Source of the DNA: an uncultured Streptococcus sp. | Lineage (GTDB): Bacteria; Bacillota; Bacilli; Lactobacillales; Streptococcaceae | Reading direction: 5' to 3' | Assembly: GCA_902480035.1 (NCBI GenBank) | Contig: CABSRC010000075.1 | Coordinates: 1 to 8,467, forward strand | DNA length: 8,467 bases | Shown here: piece after piece, positions 1-6,232 of the stretch | Numbering within the stretch: position 1 is the first letter of the stretch | Layout: every line of letters starts with the position of its first letter | Notes under the pieces: generated by a model | What the model was told of the DNA's origin: nothing | Databases searched by the model: none | Seen by the model: only the letters and a program-made list of their open reading frames with translations | Position numbers and translations under genes: made by a program

Positions 1-584
1 TCATTAACTTTATTCCAGTTGATCACTGAGAAGAAAGCTTTGATGTAGTCAGGACGTACGTTACGGTATTTTACGTAGTAGGCATGTTCCCAAACATCCA
101 AACCAAGGATTGGTGTTTTTCCTTCAGAGATTGGTGTATCTTGGTTTGCTGTTGAAGTGACTTCAAGTTTACCTTCTTTGTTGACAACCAACCATGCCCA
201 GCCAGAACCAAAACGTGTCGTTGCTGCTGCTGTAAAGGCTGCTTTGAAGTCTTCAAATGAACCAAATGTGGCATCAATCGCTGCAGCAAGTTCTGCTGAA
301 GGAGCTGTTTGTTCTGGAGTCATCAATTCCCAGAAAAGAGCGTGGTTCAAATGACCACCACCATTGTTGATCACAGCTTGGCGAATGTCAGCTGGAATGG
401 ATTCAACATTAGCTAACAAGCTTTTAAGGTCTTCTCCAATTTCAGGATGTTTTTCAAGAGCTGCATTCACATTGTTTACATATGTTTGATGGTGTTTATC
501 ATGGTGCAAATGCATAGTTTCTTCATCGATATAAGGTTCCAATGCATCATAAGCATATGGTAATTCTGGTAAAATGATAGCCAT
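1..584 (-). CDS. sodA: Manganese-type superoxide dismutase SodA (3' end outside window)
   Basis: This cytoplasmic enzyme converts superoxide to oxygen and hydrogen peroxide, a key defence in catalase-negative streptococci. The 194 complete codons seen start at ATG 584-582, which is preceded by AGAGGA about 8 nt upstream. The four metal ligands are all present: His27 (in HLHHDKHH), His81 (in GGGHLNHALFW), Asp163 and His167 (in LDVWEHAYY). Gly77 and the Gln in TANQD (Gln148) fit the Mn-type rather than the Fe-type outer sphere, though some streptococcal enzymes are known to work with either metal. The frame runs off the left edge after INWNKVN. The family is about 201 residues, so only about 7 residues and the stop are missing. 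The gene lies downstream of holA in the same direction and has its own promoter. The identity is very secure. Confidence 0.97.
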   Translation of the reverse strand, partial: MAIILPELPYAYDALEPYIDEETMHLHHDKHHQTYVNNVNAALEKHPEIGEDLKSLLANVESIPADIRQAVINNGGGHLNHALFWELMTPEQTAPSAELAAAIDATFGSFEDFKAAFTAAATTRFGSGWAWLVVNKEGKLEVTSTANQDTPISEGKTPILGLDVWEHAYYVKYRNVRPDYIKAFFSVINWNKVN

Positions 585-616
585 TTTATGGTCCTCTTTT
601 CTTTATTACTGACTTG

Positions 617-645
617 ATGATAACGCAAACAGCTAAATTATTCAA
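617..645 (-). promoter_or_regulatory. Predicted sigma-A promoter of sodA
   Basis: On the minus strand, a -35 box TTGAAT (640-645) and a -10 box TATCAT (617-622) are separated by exactly 17 bp. Transcription would start near 610, giving a leader of about 25 nt before the sodA ATG. It lies in the 88-bp holA-sodA gap, so sodA need not depend on read-through from upstream genes. This is a prediction from consensus matching only. Confidence 0.7.
618..631. promoter_or_regulatory. Candidate cre (CcpA) site over the sodA -10 box
   Basis: The word TGATAACGCAAACA fits the Gram-positive catabolite element TGWNANCGNTNWCA with one mismatch in either orientation, and it covers the -10 box of the predicted sodA promoter. 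A site there would normally repress. CcpA control of sodA in this organism is inference. Confidence 0.35.
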
Positions 646-658
646 CTAATCTGCTTGC
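625..658. repeat. Imperfect inverted repeat around the sodA -35 box
   Basis: On the minus strand GCAAGCAG (651-658) and CTGTTTGC (625-632) can pair over 8 bp with one G-U, across an 18-nt spacer that holds the -35 box. There is no T-run after it, so it does not look like a holA terminator. An operator is possible but unproven. Confidence 0.3.
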
Positions 659-672
659 AATTTCATTCATGT

Positions 673-1707
673 TTAGACGCTATTTGCCACTTTTAAAAGT
701 GCCAAATCAAATAAGTAGTCTTTATCATACGTTCCACTTTTAATTGCATAATCCGTCTCGATGAAGGTCATCATGGCCTGCTTCAAAAAGGACAGGGAAA
801 GTTTGCGGCTATCCCGTAAGGCAAACTTCACCTGATATGGATTGACCTTGCGTCCTGACAACTCCGACAAGCTCGCTACGATTTGGTTTTCGGATTGACC
901 TTCTTCTGAAAATATTTTTACTTGAGAAAACATTCGGAATTGCCCCAACAGAATAGCAATCAATTTTATTTCATCTTCTCCTTGTAAGCGGAGATCTTTC
1001 ACCAAATTCCGAACTTGATCGATTTGGCGTTTGAGAATCATTTGGGTCAGATCAAAAATATTATCTTGCAAGGTTTTGGGAACAACCTCCTCAATATCTT
1101 CGAGGGTAATCTGACCATCCTCTTTATAAGCCTGCAAAAGAGCGAGATTCTTCTGTAACTCTCCAAAATCATAGCCAGATTTTAAGAGTAGTTGGTCCAA
1201 GGAATCGCCCACAAACTGCAGGCCCAATTCTTGGGCTTGGCTTGCAAAATAGCGCTTTACCTCTTGCTCTTTAGGAGTCGCCGCTTCAATGATTTGGGCA
1301 TCCCGTTTTAGGAGTTTGACCAAGCGACGCTTACTATCTAATTTCCCTTCTGCAAATATCAGCAAATGGGTCGATTCAGAAGGATTTTCCAGGTAGTTTT
1401 CAAATTGCTTCAGATCTTCATCTGTTAAATAGCGTTTTTTGGCAGTAGTCAGATCCAATAAGTGATCCAAAATCACAATTTTTTCATCAGCGAAAAAGGG
1501 AAGACTGACCAAATCCAGCTCTACCTCAGCATAGGAGGCTTCCTTCATATCAAAATAAGAATAATTCAAATCTGAGGGATCATAGCCTATTTTTTTTAAA
1601 ATGTCTTTTTTTAACCATTCAAATTGACCTACATCCTCGCCTGTCAAGACAAGAATAGAAGGCAGAGTTTGAACCGTCAGATGTTTAGTGTCGGTAATTG
1701 CTTGCAT
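673..1707 (-). CDS. holA: DNA polymerase III subunit delta (HolA)
   Basis: This 344-residue protein, of usual length for Firmicutes HolA, is the clamp-loader subunit that opens the DnaN sliding clamp; it acts with DnaX and HolB at the replication fork. Family landmarks include LTGEDVGQFEW near residue 21, SLPFFADEKIVIL at 68-80, the stretch LLIFAEGKLDSKRRLVKLL at 115-133 and DNIFDLTQMILKR at 215-227. The C-terminal half is helical, as expected of the collar domain. The start ATG (1707-1705) has only a weak Shine-Dalgarno, AAGAGAG, 4 nt upstream, and the next Met is residue 54, so this start is favoured. The gene begins 23 nt after the DUF805 gene and is probably cotranscribed and translationally linked with it. 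An essential replication gene behind a competence operon needs a constitutive promoter; a candidate is at 2366-2394. Confidence 0.95.
   Translation of the reverse strand: MQAITDTKHLTVQTLPSILVLTGEDVGQFEWLKKDILKKIGYDPSDLNYSYFDMKEASYAEVELDLVSLPFFADEKIVILDHLLDLTTAKKRYLTDEDLKQFENYLENPSESTHLLIFAEGKLDSKRRLVKLLKRDAQIIEAATPKEQEVKRYFASQAQELGLQFVGDSLDQLLLKSGYDFGELQKNLALLQAYKEDGQITLEDIEEVVPKTLQDNIFDLTQMILKRQIDQVRNLVKDLRLQGEDEIKLIAILLGQFRMFSQVKIFSEEGQSENQIVASLSELSGRKVNPYQVKFALRDSRKLSLSFLKQAMMTFIETDYAIKSGTYDKDYLFDLALLKVANSV
688..701. repeat. 14-bp perfect palindrome, copy 1 (inside holA 3' end)
   Basis: CACTTTTAAAAGTG is its own reverse complement. The same 14 bp plus one flanking base recur at 3086-3099 inside comEC, in a different reading frame, so protein homology does not explain the match. 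Confidence 0.5.
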
Positions 1708-1730
1708 GAAACTCTCTTATCTTTATCCGT

Positions 1731-2333
1731 TTAGTGGATTTCGTGTTCAGCAGCCATTTTTTGTTCCAATGGTGGTTTTTCGTCGGACAAATCTGGAGCT
1801 GCTACAAAATTAGGAATTTGCTCAAACGAGTTGCCTCCAAAGCTTCCTTCTGTGGCTGTGACCTGTGGTTCAGAAGTTACTCCCATAGGAGTTTCTACTG
1901 GTTGTGGGAAGGTATTTTTTCCTGGAAGCATCATGAGAATCAGGAGAGAAATAACTGTAATCACCCAAAGAAATAGGAAAATATCTAGCCCTGACAATAA
2001 ATAGAGTAGGACCGGACCAAGGTTCAAAAAGATCCAAGACCAATGGATCCCAGCATCCCGCAAGCGACGCACACAAATGGCTTGACTGGGTACCAAAATG
2101 AGGAAGTAAAAGAATGCTAAGATAGCGAGTGCCCATAGACCTGTTTTAGAATGAATAGTTGAAAAATTGAGTATTTCTTGAGCATTTTGATGGGATAAAG
2201 AAGTCACGATGTAAAAAACCCAAAGAGGCAAAGAAATCAGGAAATTCCAGAAAAAAGCTAGCCAAAAATGAGCTCGACTGGTCTTACTTGAAAAATCTGC
2301 ATACTGTATCCAAAATTGCTTAAATGCGTTCAT
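1731..2333 (-). CDS. DUF805 family integral membrane protein
   Basis: This 200-residue membrane protein has no established function. Hydrophobic stretches at about 22-46, 64-86, 98-114 and 116-137 suggest four membrane helices. The motif RRLRDAGIHWSW (89-100) between helices 2 and 3 is the hallmark of DUF805 (YhaH-like) proteins. Residues 138-200 form a polar tail rich in Pro, Glu and Ser, probably disordered and cytoplasmic, which many short DUF805 proteins lack. The ATG (2333-2331) has a good Shine-Dalgarno, AAAGGTA, 7 nt upstream. It lies 75 nt after comEC and 23 nt before holA, so it most likely shares a transcript with holA. Nothing in the sequence links it to DNA uptake or replication beyond position. 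The family call is firm; the function is unknown. Confidence 0.85.
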   Translation of the reverse strand: MNAFKQFWIQYADFSSKTSRAHFWLAFFWNFLISLPLWVFYIVTSLSHQNAQEILNFSTIHSKTGLWALAILAFFYFLILVPSQAICVRRLRDAGIHWSWIFLNLGPVLLYLLSGLDIFLFLWVITVISLLILMMLPGKNTFPQPVETPMGVTSEPQVTATEGSFGGNSFEQIPNFVAAPDLSDEKPPLEQKMAAEHEIH

Positions 2334-2365
2334 ACGATTCTACCTTTACATTGATTTCACCTTCT

Positions 2366-2394
2366 ATAATAGCAATTTTCAGCATAGAAAGCAA
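2366..2394 (-). promoter_or_regulatory. Candidate promoter for DUF805-holA
   Basis: On the minus strand, TTGCTT (2389-2394) lies 17 bp before TATTAT (2366-2371), in the 75-bp gap between comEC and the DUF805 gene. Transcription would start near 2359, about 25 nt before the DUF805 ATG. The boxes are moderate matches. The biological argument is that holA must be transcribed in non-competent cells. Confidence 0.5.
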
Positions 2395-2408
2395 ACCTCT
2401 CCTTATCT

Positions 2409-4655
2409 CTAGCGGACCGTTTCTACCCTCCAATGATCCCACCCAATCAAGCGAATCGCTCCTCTTTCATCGGTACGAAGGTAAGAAATGGATCGTTCCT
2501 CTAAACGATCAAGCAATTCTTTATGAGGATGCTGGTAGCGATTTTTCTTTCCAACGGAGATTAAGGCCAATTGGGGATGTAGCTGATCCAAGAATACATC
2601 ACTAGAGGAACCTTTCGATCCGTGGTGGCCTACTTTCAAAACATCCACTTGTAATTGGGGATAGTTTCCCAATAGTTTTTTCTCCCCAGCTTCTTCCAGA
2701 TCACCTGTAAACAAAAACCGTTTCTGATAAAACTGCCCATAGAGGACAATCGAATCATTATTTTTGCCATCCCCCACTTCATCAGGAGATAATACTTCGA
2801 GATGATGATCAAAAATAGGAAGTTGATCCCCTCTCTGGACTACTTTAACTGGGCTATGAAGCTGTTTCAATTTATCTTGAAATTTGGAACTGGTTAGACT
2901 GCCTGGACTGACATACACTTTTTTAACCGGGATTTGTCTGGCAACCTCTACCATATCGCCCATATGGTCCTGATCTGTATGGGTCAAGACCAAAGCATCG
3001 AGTTTTCCAACACCTCGACTCTTGAGATAGGGAATCAAAGTTTTATCCGCATTGGCAGATTGACTGCGCTCTTGCCACTTGTCTCCACTTTTAAAAGTGA
3101 CGCGTCCTCCGACATCAATCAAAATGGTCCTTCCTTTCCAATCGCGTAAAAAGATACTGTCTCCTTGACCGATATCCACCATGGTGATCTCATTTTCTAA
3201 AGGATGCTTGGTCCAACAAAAGATGAGTAGAATCATACCGATGAACAGAAAACGAAGTTTTTTTTGCTTTCGAAGATCATATAAGGTCCCTAAAAGAAGT
3301 AAGAGGACGATCAGAGCTAATCCCGTCGGCTTCCCAAATACCAACGGTACCGACGTGAGCTTTGAGATCCAACGAATACACTCCTCTATGAGTAGAAAGA
3401 AACTATTAAAAATCGTAAGCGGCTTTAGAATCGATAAGATAAATAGCACTGTTAACCCTGGAAGGAGAACAAGATCAAACAAGAAAGAAAAGAGGAAGGT
3501 TAAAGGGAGTGACCATGGTTGAAAGACACTAAAATAATAGGTCAAAAGGGGCAAGATCCCCAGACTAATCCAGAAACTTTCCACTAGCACCTTTTTAATT
3601 CCTGAATAAGAATTAGTATCTACCAAGGTCAAAATAAAGGCATAGGCACAACTCAAGACGCCTCCAGCTGTCAGGAGAAACTTGGGCATGAGAATCATTA
3701 AGAGCATCAAGGTCATCGCTATATTTTCCATCCCTCGGATGCCCTTTTGAGAGAGGATTTTTTGTAAGAGACTGCGAACAACTGAAACAGAAAAACCTGT
3801 CAAGCCAGCATAGATCAAAGAGATTGGAATCATCCAGATATCGACTGTTTCTTGCAAGATTCCTAGACGTAAGAGAGCTTTTCGGATCCCATTGATGAAA
3901 AAGCCGACCTGCATCCCAGACAAGGCAAACAAATGAATAATTCCTAAACTCGTGTAAAGCTGATCCATCTCCTCAAAATCCGTATCTAAATAACCAAAAA
4001 GAAGGCCGGTCATATACTGGTTCATTGGCTGTGGAAAGTGCTCCTTGCTCCAAACAATGGCTTGGCGCCTCCATTGAGATAGCCAATCGAAAACATTCCA
4101 CGTTTGGATGGGAAGCGCAGATTGGATCGTTTCAATTCTAATTTGGTGATATATTCCCTGAGTCTTCAAATAAGCTCGATAGTCAAAACCTCTAAAATTT
4201 CGCTGCCCTTCTGGCTCTTCTATGACACCCTTATATGTCAACTCTAGCAAGTGGATTTGATTTTGCCACTGCTGTTTTTCTTTCTCAGATTTCAAGGTGT
4301 AAAAAACTTGGTAGGTCCTTCCTTGATTTTTAGCACGAAAAGACAGGGCATCTCCATTAACCTTGATGGTATCTGGGATCAGATGTAAATGGGCTGGGGA
4401 GCGACTTTCGACTTGTTTTGGATGATCCTGGGCTCGCTGAAAAACAAAGAAGGCCGCAAAACAAAGAGTTGCTAAAGCAAGACGCAACAAACTTGAGCGA
4501 TCCTCCTTATAGTGATGAACCACTAAACATATCACCACTACTAGACCGCTGATCGAAAGCCAAGATGGTTGATAAACACTAAAATACAACCATAGGAGTA
4601 CAAAGGCGAGATGGACAAGCGAAAAAGGAAGGTCTTTAATCCACCGTGAAAGCAT
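2409..4655 (-). CDS. comEC: ComEC DNA-uptake channel protein
   Basis: This 748-residue polytopic protein is the inner-membrane channel that imports single-stranded DNA during natural transformation. Domains in order are: two or three N-terminal helices (about 10-70); a soluble OB-like DUF4131 region (about 90-175) containing NFRGFDYRAYLKTQGIYH; a ComEC/Rec2 membrane domain (about 205-485) with the signature LGIIHLFALSGMQVG around His241; and a C-terminal metallo-beta-lactamase fold from about 490. The metal-site motifs of the last domain are intact: VDIGQGDS (493-500), THTDQDH (558-564), FTGD (649-652) and GHHGSKGS (676-683). A nuclease role for this domain has been proposed, although in pneumococcus EndA degrades the non-entering strand. 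Length matches other streptococcal ComEC. The start ATG lies inside comEA (20-nt overlap) with TGGAG 10 nt upstream, so the two are translationally coupled. No truncation or frameshift is seen. Confidence 0.97.
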   Translation of the reverse strand: MLSRWIKDLPFSLVHLAFVLLWLYFSVYQPSWLSISGLVVVICLVVHHYKEDRSSLLRLALATLCFAAFFVFQRAQDHPKQVESRSPAHLHLIPDTIKVNGDALSFRAKNQGRTYQVFYTLKSEKEKQQWQNQIHLLELTYKGVIEEPEGQRNFRGFDYRAYLKTQGIYHQIRIETIQSALPIQTWNVFDWLSQWRRQAIVWSKEHFPQPMNQYMTGLLFGYLDTDFEEMDQLYTSLGIIHLFALSGMQVGFFINGIRKALLRLGILQETVDIWMIPISLIYAGLTGFSVSVVRSLLQKILSQKGIRGMENIAMTLMLLMILMPKFLLTAGGVLSCAYAFILTLVDTNSYSGIKKVLVESFWISLGILPLLTYYFSVFQPWSLPLTFLFSFLFDLVLLPGLTVLFILSILKPLTIFNSFFLLIEECIRWISKLTSVPLVFGKPTGLALIVLLLLLGTLYDLRKQKKLRFLFIGMILLIFCWTKHPLENEITMVDIGQGDSIFLRDWKGRTILIDVGGRVTFKSGDKWQERSQSANADKTLIPYLKSRGVGKLDALVLTHTDQDHMGDMVEVARQIPVKKVYVSPGSLTSSKFQDKLKQLHSPVKVVQRGDQLPIFDHHLEVLSPDEVGDGKNNDSIVLYGQFYQKRFLFTGDLEEAGEKKLLGNYPQLQVDVLKVGHHGSKGSSSDVFLDQLHPQLALISVGKKNRYQHPHKELLDRLEERSISYLRTDERGAIRLIGWDHWRVETVR
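3086..3099. repeat. 14-bp perfect palindrome, copy 2 (inside comEC)
   Basis: A second exact copy of CACTTTTAAAAGTG, read in comEC in another frame than the copy in holA. Both copies also share the preceding C on the plus strand. Confidence 0.5.
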
Positions 4656-5304
4656 CTCTTAGTTTCTCCAGTGTTTTCTCTCCGATTCCTGAAACATTCT
4701 TCAGATCATCCACTGATCGAAAAGGACCATTTGCTTCGCGATAGGCGATAATGTCCTGGGCACGTTTCTGGCCAATGCCTGATACTGTCTGGAGCTCTGA
4801 TTCGGTCGCTCGATTTAAATGGACCTTGCCTGTTTTTTCTGCTGGCGCTGACGAAGTTGCAGGACTTTCTGAACTCCCAAGTGCTAGAACATCCTCTCCT
4901 TCTTTAGCAACATAGATCACTGCTTCATCGGAGAGTTTTTGCGCCAAGTTGACCGATTGGCTATTGGCATCTGCTGTCATCCCGCCTGCCTTATAAATAG
5001 CATCATGGACTCTGCTATTGGAACGCAACTCATAGACACCTGGTTGTTTGACGGCTCCTTTGACATCGACCGTAATGATCTCGGGTGAATCAGACACAGA
5101 AGTCGACGTCTTTTCTTCTTTGGAACTAGCGCTCTGCACCTTTTCTTTGCTCGAAGTTGAACTAGAAGCCTGATAAAGATCCGGTATGGTGGATGCACTT
5201 GACTGAGGTCGATGAAAAAGAAAATACCCTCCAAGTAAGAGTCCGATAGCAGTAAGAGCTAAAAAGAGCTTATATTCTTTGATTTTTTCGATGATATCCT
5301 CCAT
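4636..5304 (-). CDS. comEA: ComEA membrane-anchored DNA receptor
   Basis: This 222-residue competence protein binds incoming double-stranded DNA outside the membrane and passes it to ComEC. It has one N-terminal membrane anchor (about 12-30), a Ser/Thr/Lys-rich flexible linker (34-74), an SLBB domain (about 76-134, with ITVDVKGAVKQPGVYEL and VNLAQKLSDEAVIYV), a second Ser/Ala-rich linker (about 143-158), and a C-terminal double helix-hairpin-helix DNA-binding domain (about 159-222) with the paired motifs VSGIGQK (174-180) and VSGIGEK (204-210). The start ATG has a strong AGGAGG 6 nt upstream. An exact sigma-X box lies 23 nt before the start, so this is the first gene of the late competence operon comEA-comEC. 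Size and architecture are typical of the genus. Confidence 0.97.
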   Translation of the reverse strand: MEDIIEKIKEYKLFLALTAIGLLLGGYFLFHRPQSSASTIPDLYQASSSTSSKEKVQSASSKEEKTSTSVSDSPEIITVDVKGAVKQPGVYELRSNSRVHDAIYKAGGMTADANSQSVNLAQKLSDEAVIYVAKEGEDVLALGSSESPATSSAPAEKTGKVHLNRATESELQTVSGIGQKRAQDIIAYREANGPFRSVDDLKNVSGIGEKTLEKLRDAFTVD

Positions 5305-5327
5305 AAGAAACCTCCTCTCACTTTTAT

Positions 5328-5339
5328 TATTCGTAAAAA
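5328..5339 (-). promoter_or_regulatory. ComX (sigma-X) combox/cin-box promoter of comEA-comEC
   Basis: The minus strand reads TTTTTACGAATA, an exact match to the streptococcal late-competence box (core TACGAATA, 5328-5335) with the typical T-run before it. Transcription should begin near 5320, leaving a leader of only about 16 nt that holds the strong comEA Shine-Dalgarno. No convincing sigma-A promoter is visible beside it, so expression is expected only during the competence window, apart from any read-through from plsC. Confidence 0.9.
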
Positions 5340-5340
5340 T

Positions 5341-5372
5341 AAAAAAAACTGAGAAAAACTCTCAGTTTTTTT
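5341..5372 (-). terminator. Rho-independent terminator of plsC
   Basis: ACTGAGA (5348-5354) pairs with TCTCAGT (5360-5366) across a 5-nt loop, and flanking A and T runs extend the stem to about 13 bp. On the minus strand it is followed by a run of T, then A and five more T. The stem begins inside the plsC TAA stop (5371-5373). It separates plsC from comEA. Confidence 0.88.
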
Positions 5373-6117
5373 ACTTGTTTTTCCGATGTTTGTCTGGATC
5401 CCATACAAAGCTTGCCAGGTAACTAAAGAGCAAGGTCAAGATGCCCACGACTAAGACAAGGGGAATCAAAAGGATTTTTAACAAACGAATCAAGATAAAA
5501 GGTTTTGTTGAGGTGTTGATTGCTTGCGCTTCCGCATCCAAGCGGTCAAACTCCTCTTGGATACGACGGGCAACTTCTGCCACTCCTTCGTCATTCATCT
5601 TTTTAATATCCGAAATATCAATCGGATGTCCAAAGTTCATATCAATGCGTTCACCCGTTGCCAACCCTTTCAAGTCTCTTGGACCAGTATATGTCACTGG
5701 CATGATACGGACCTTAGCCATTTTGGCAATGATGGCAACACCGCCTTTGACGTCTTGAGAATGACGGCTTCCACTTGGAAACATAATCAAGGAACGGTTG
5801 CTCTTTTTCAGCATATTGACAGGATACTTAATGGCTTCTGCTCCCGGATTTTCACGGTCGATCGGAAAAGCTCCACACATACGAATCCACCATCCAAAAA
5901 TACGATTGGCGAAGAGTTCTTTTTTCGCCATAAAGATAAACTGCTTTGGCTTGGTCGCAAAGGCCATATAGACTGGATCCCACCAGGTCCGGTGAGGCGA
6001 TACCAATATGTAGTTCTCTTTTCGATCTGGAATATTGTCCTTATGATGGTAATGGGCATTGCCATTTAAAACCCAAAGAATAAAGGCAACAAGGCCCCGT
6101 AAGTAGGTGTAAAACAT
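5371..6117 (-). CDS. plsC: 1-acyl-sn-glycerol-3-phosphate acyltransferase (PlsC)
   Basis: This 248-residue membrane enzyme adds the second acyl chain to lysophosphatidic acid, making phosphatidic acid, the precursor of all phospholipids. A hydrophobic N-terminal segment (about 5-17) is followed by the acyltransferase blocks: HRTWWD (His42, Asp47; the catalytic HX4D), GAFPIDR (82-88), FPSGSRHS (113-120) and IMPVTYTGP (138-146). Block III has Ser-Gly-Ser where the textbook motif is Glu-Gly-Thr; I believe this variant is common in streptococci. A strong C-terminal membrane helix (about 207-233) with a basic end anchors the protein. The ATG has GAGG 7 nt upstream, and that Shine-Dalgarno overlaps the stop of a short leader ORF. 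The gene is monocistronic by its own promoter and terminator, and divergent from the P-type ATPase. Confidence 0.93.
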   Translation of the reverse strand: MFYTYLRGLVAFILWVLNGNAHYHHKDNIPDRKENYILVSPHRTWWDPVYMAFATKPKQFIFMAKKELFANRIFGWWIRMCGAFPIDRENPGAEAIKYPVNMLKKSNRSLIMFPSGSRHSQDVKGGVAIIAKMAKVRIMPVTYTGPRDLKGLATGERIDMNFGHPIDISDIKKMNDEGVAEVARRIQEEFDRLDAEAQAINTSTKPFILIRLLKILLIPLVLVVGILTLLFSYLASFVWDPDKHRKNK

Positions 6118-6126
6118 AGTTGTTCC

Positions 6127-6168
6127 TCAAATCCATTTCATTAATCTCTCAACATGATAGTCAATCAT
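6127..6168 (-). CDS. Candidate 13-codon leader ORF before plsC
   Basis: An ATG at 6168-6166 opens a 13-codon frame, MIDYHVERLMKWI, ending in TGA at 6129-6127. GAAGG lies 6 nt before the ATG, and the stop codon overlaps the GAGG Shine-Dalgarno of plsC, so translation of the leader could influence plsC initiation. The predicted transcript start lies almost on this GAAGG, so the leader RBS would be at the extreme 5' end. A short ORF like this can arise by chance; only its placement argues for it. Confidence 0.35.
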   Translation of the reverse strand: MIDYHVERLMKWI

Positions 6169-6172
6169 ATTG
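6150..6172 (-). promoter_or_regulatory. Hairpin / partly FabT-like word in the plsC leader
   Basis: On the minus strand CAATATGAT (6164-6172) pairs with ATCATGTTG (6150-6158) over 9 bp (one G-U) with loop TGACT, enclosing the start codon of the leader ORF. The same stretch contains TTGACTATCA (6155-6164), which resembles the core of the FabT box as I recall it (TTTGA-N3-TCAAA), though the outer bases match poorly. It lies about 15-30 nt downstream of the predicted transcription start. Whether it acts as RNA structure, operator or neither cannot be told from sequence. Confidence 0.35.
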
Positions 6173-6185
6173 AACCTTCTTTCTC

Positions 6186-6214
6186 ATTATACCGTAACCT
6201 GATTTTGACCGCAA
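6186..6214 (-). promoter_or_regulatory. Predicted sigma-A promoter of plsC
   Basis: On the minus strand the -35 box TTGCGG (6209-6214) and a perfect -10 box TATAAT (6186-6191) are 17 bp apart. The start should be near 6179, giving a leader of about 62 nt before plsC. It is the strongest -10 match in the window. Confidence 0.8.
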
Positions 6215-6232
6215 ACTTTTTTTAGATAAAAA
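6205..6232 (+). promoter_or_regulatory. Possible promoter of the P-type ATPase gene
   Basis: TTGACC (6205-6210) lies 16 bp before TAAAAA (6227-6232); its -35 box overlaps the -35 box of the divergent plsC promoter. A second choice is TATCAT (6280-6285), inside the palindrome ATGATATCAT (6276-6285), with only a poor -35 (TAGTCT, 6257-6262); that would place the transcript start at or next to the ATG. Neither is convincing alone. Confidence 0.3.

Noticed and set aside
585..672. holA terminator or small gene in the holA-sodA gap
   Set aside because: The only stem lacks a T-run and no start-stop frame of note exists; the gap is explained by the sodA promoter.
2360..2391. 8-bp hairpin after comEC (minus strand CTTTCTAT with ATAGAAGG) as a terminator
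   Set aside because: AT-rich stem, 16-nt loop, one G-U and no following T-run; it also overlaps the better-supported promoter.
3181..3522. 113-codon plus-strand open frame inside comEC
   Set aside because: Antisense to membrane-domain coding sequence; rich in Arg, Lys and Ser as expected from the reverse of hydrophobic codons.
5524..6069. 181-codon plus-strand open frame opposite plsC
   Set aside because: It is fully antisense to a gene with intact acyltransferase motifs, has no recognisable domain and no convincing ribosome site.
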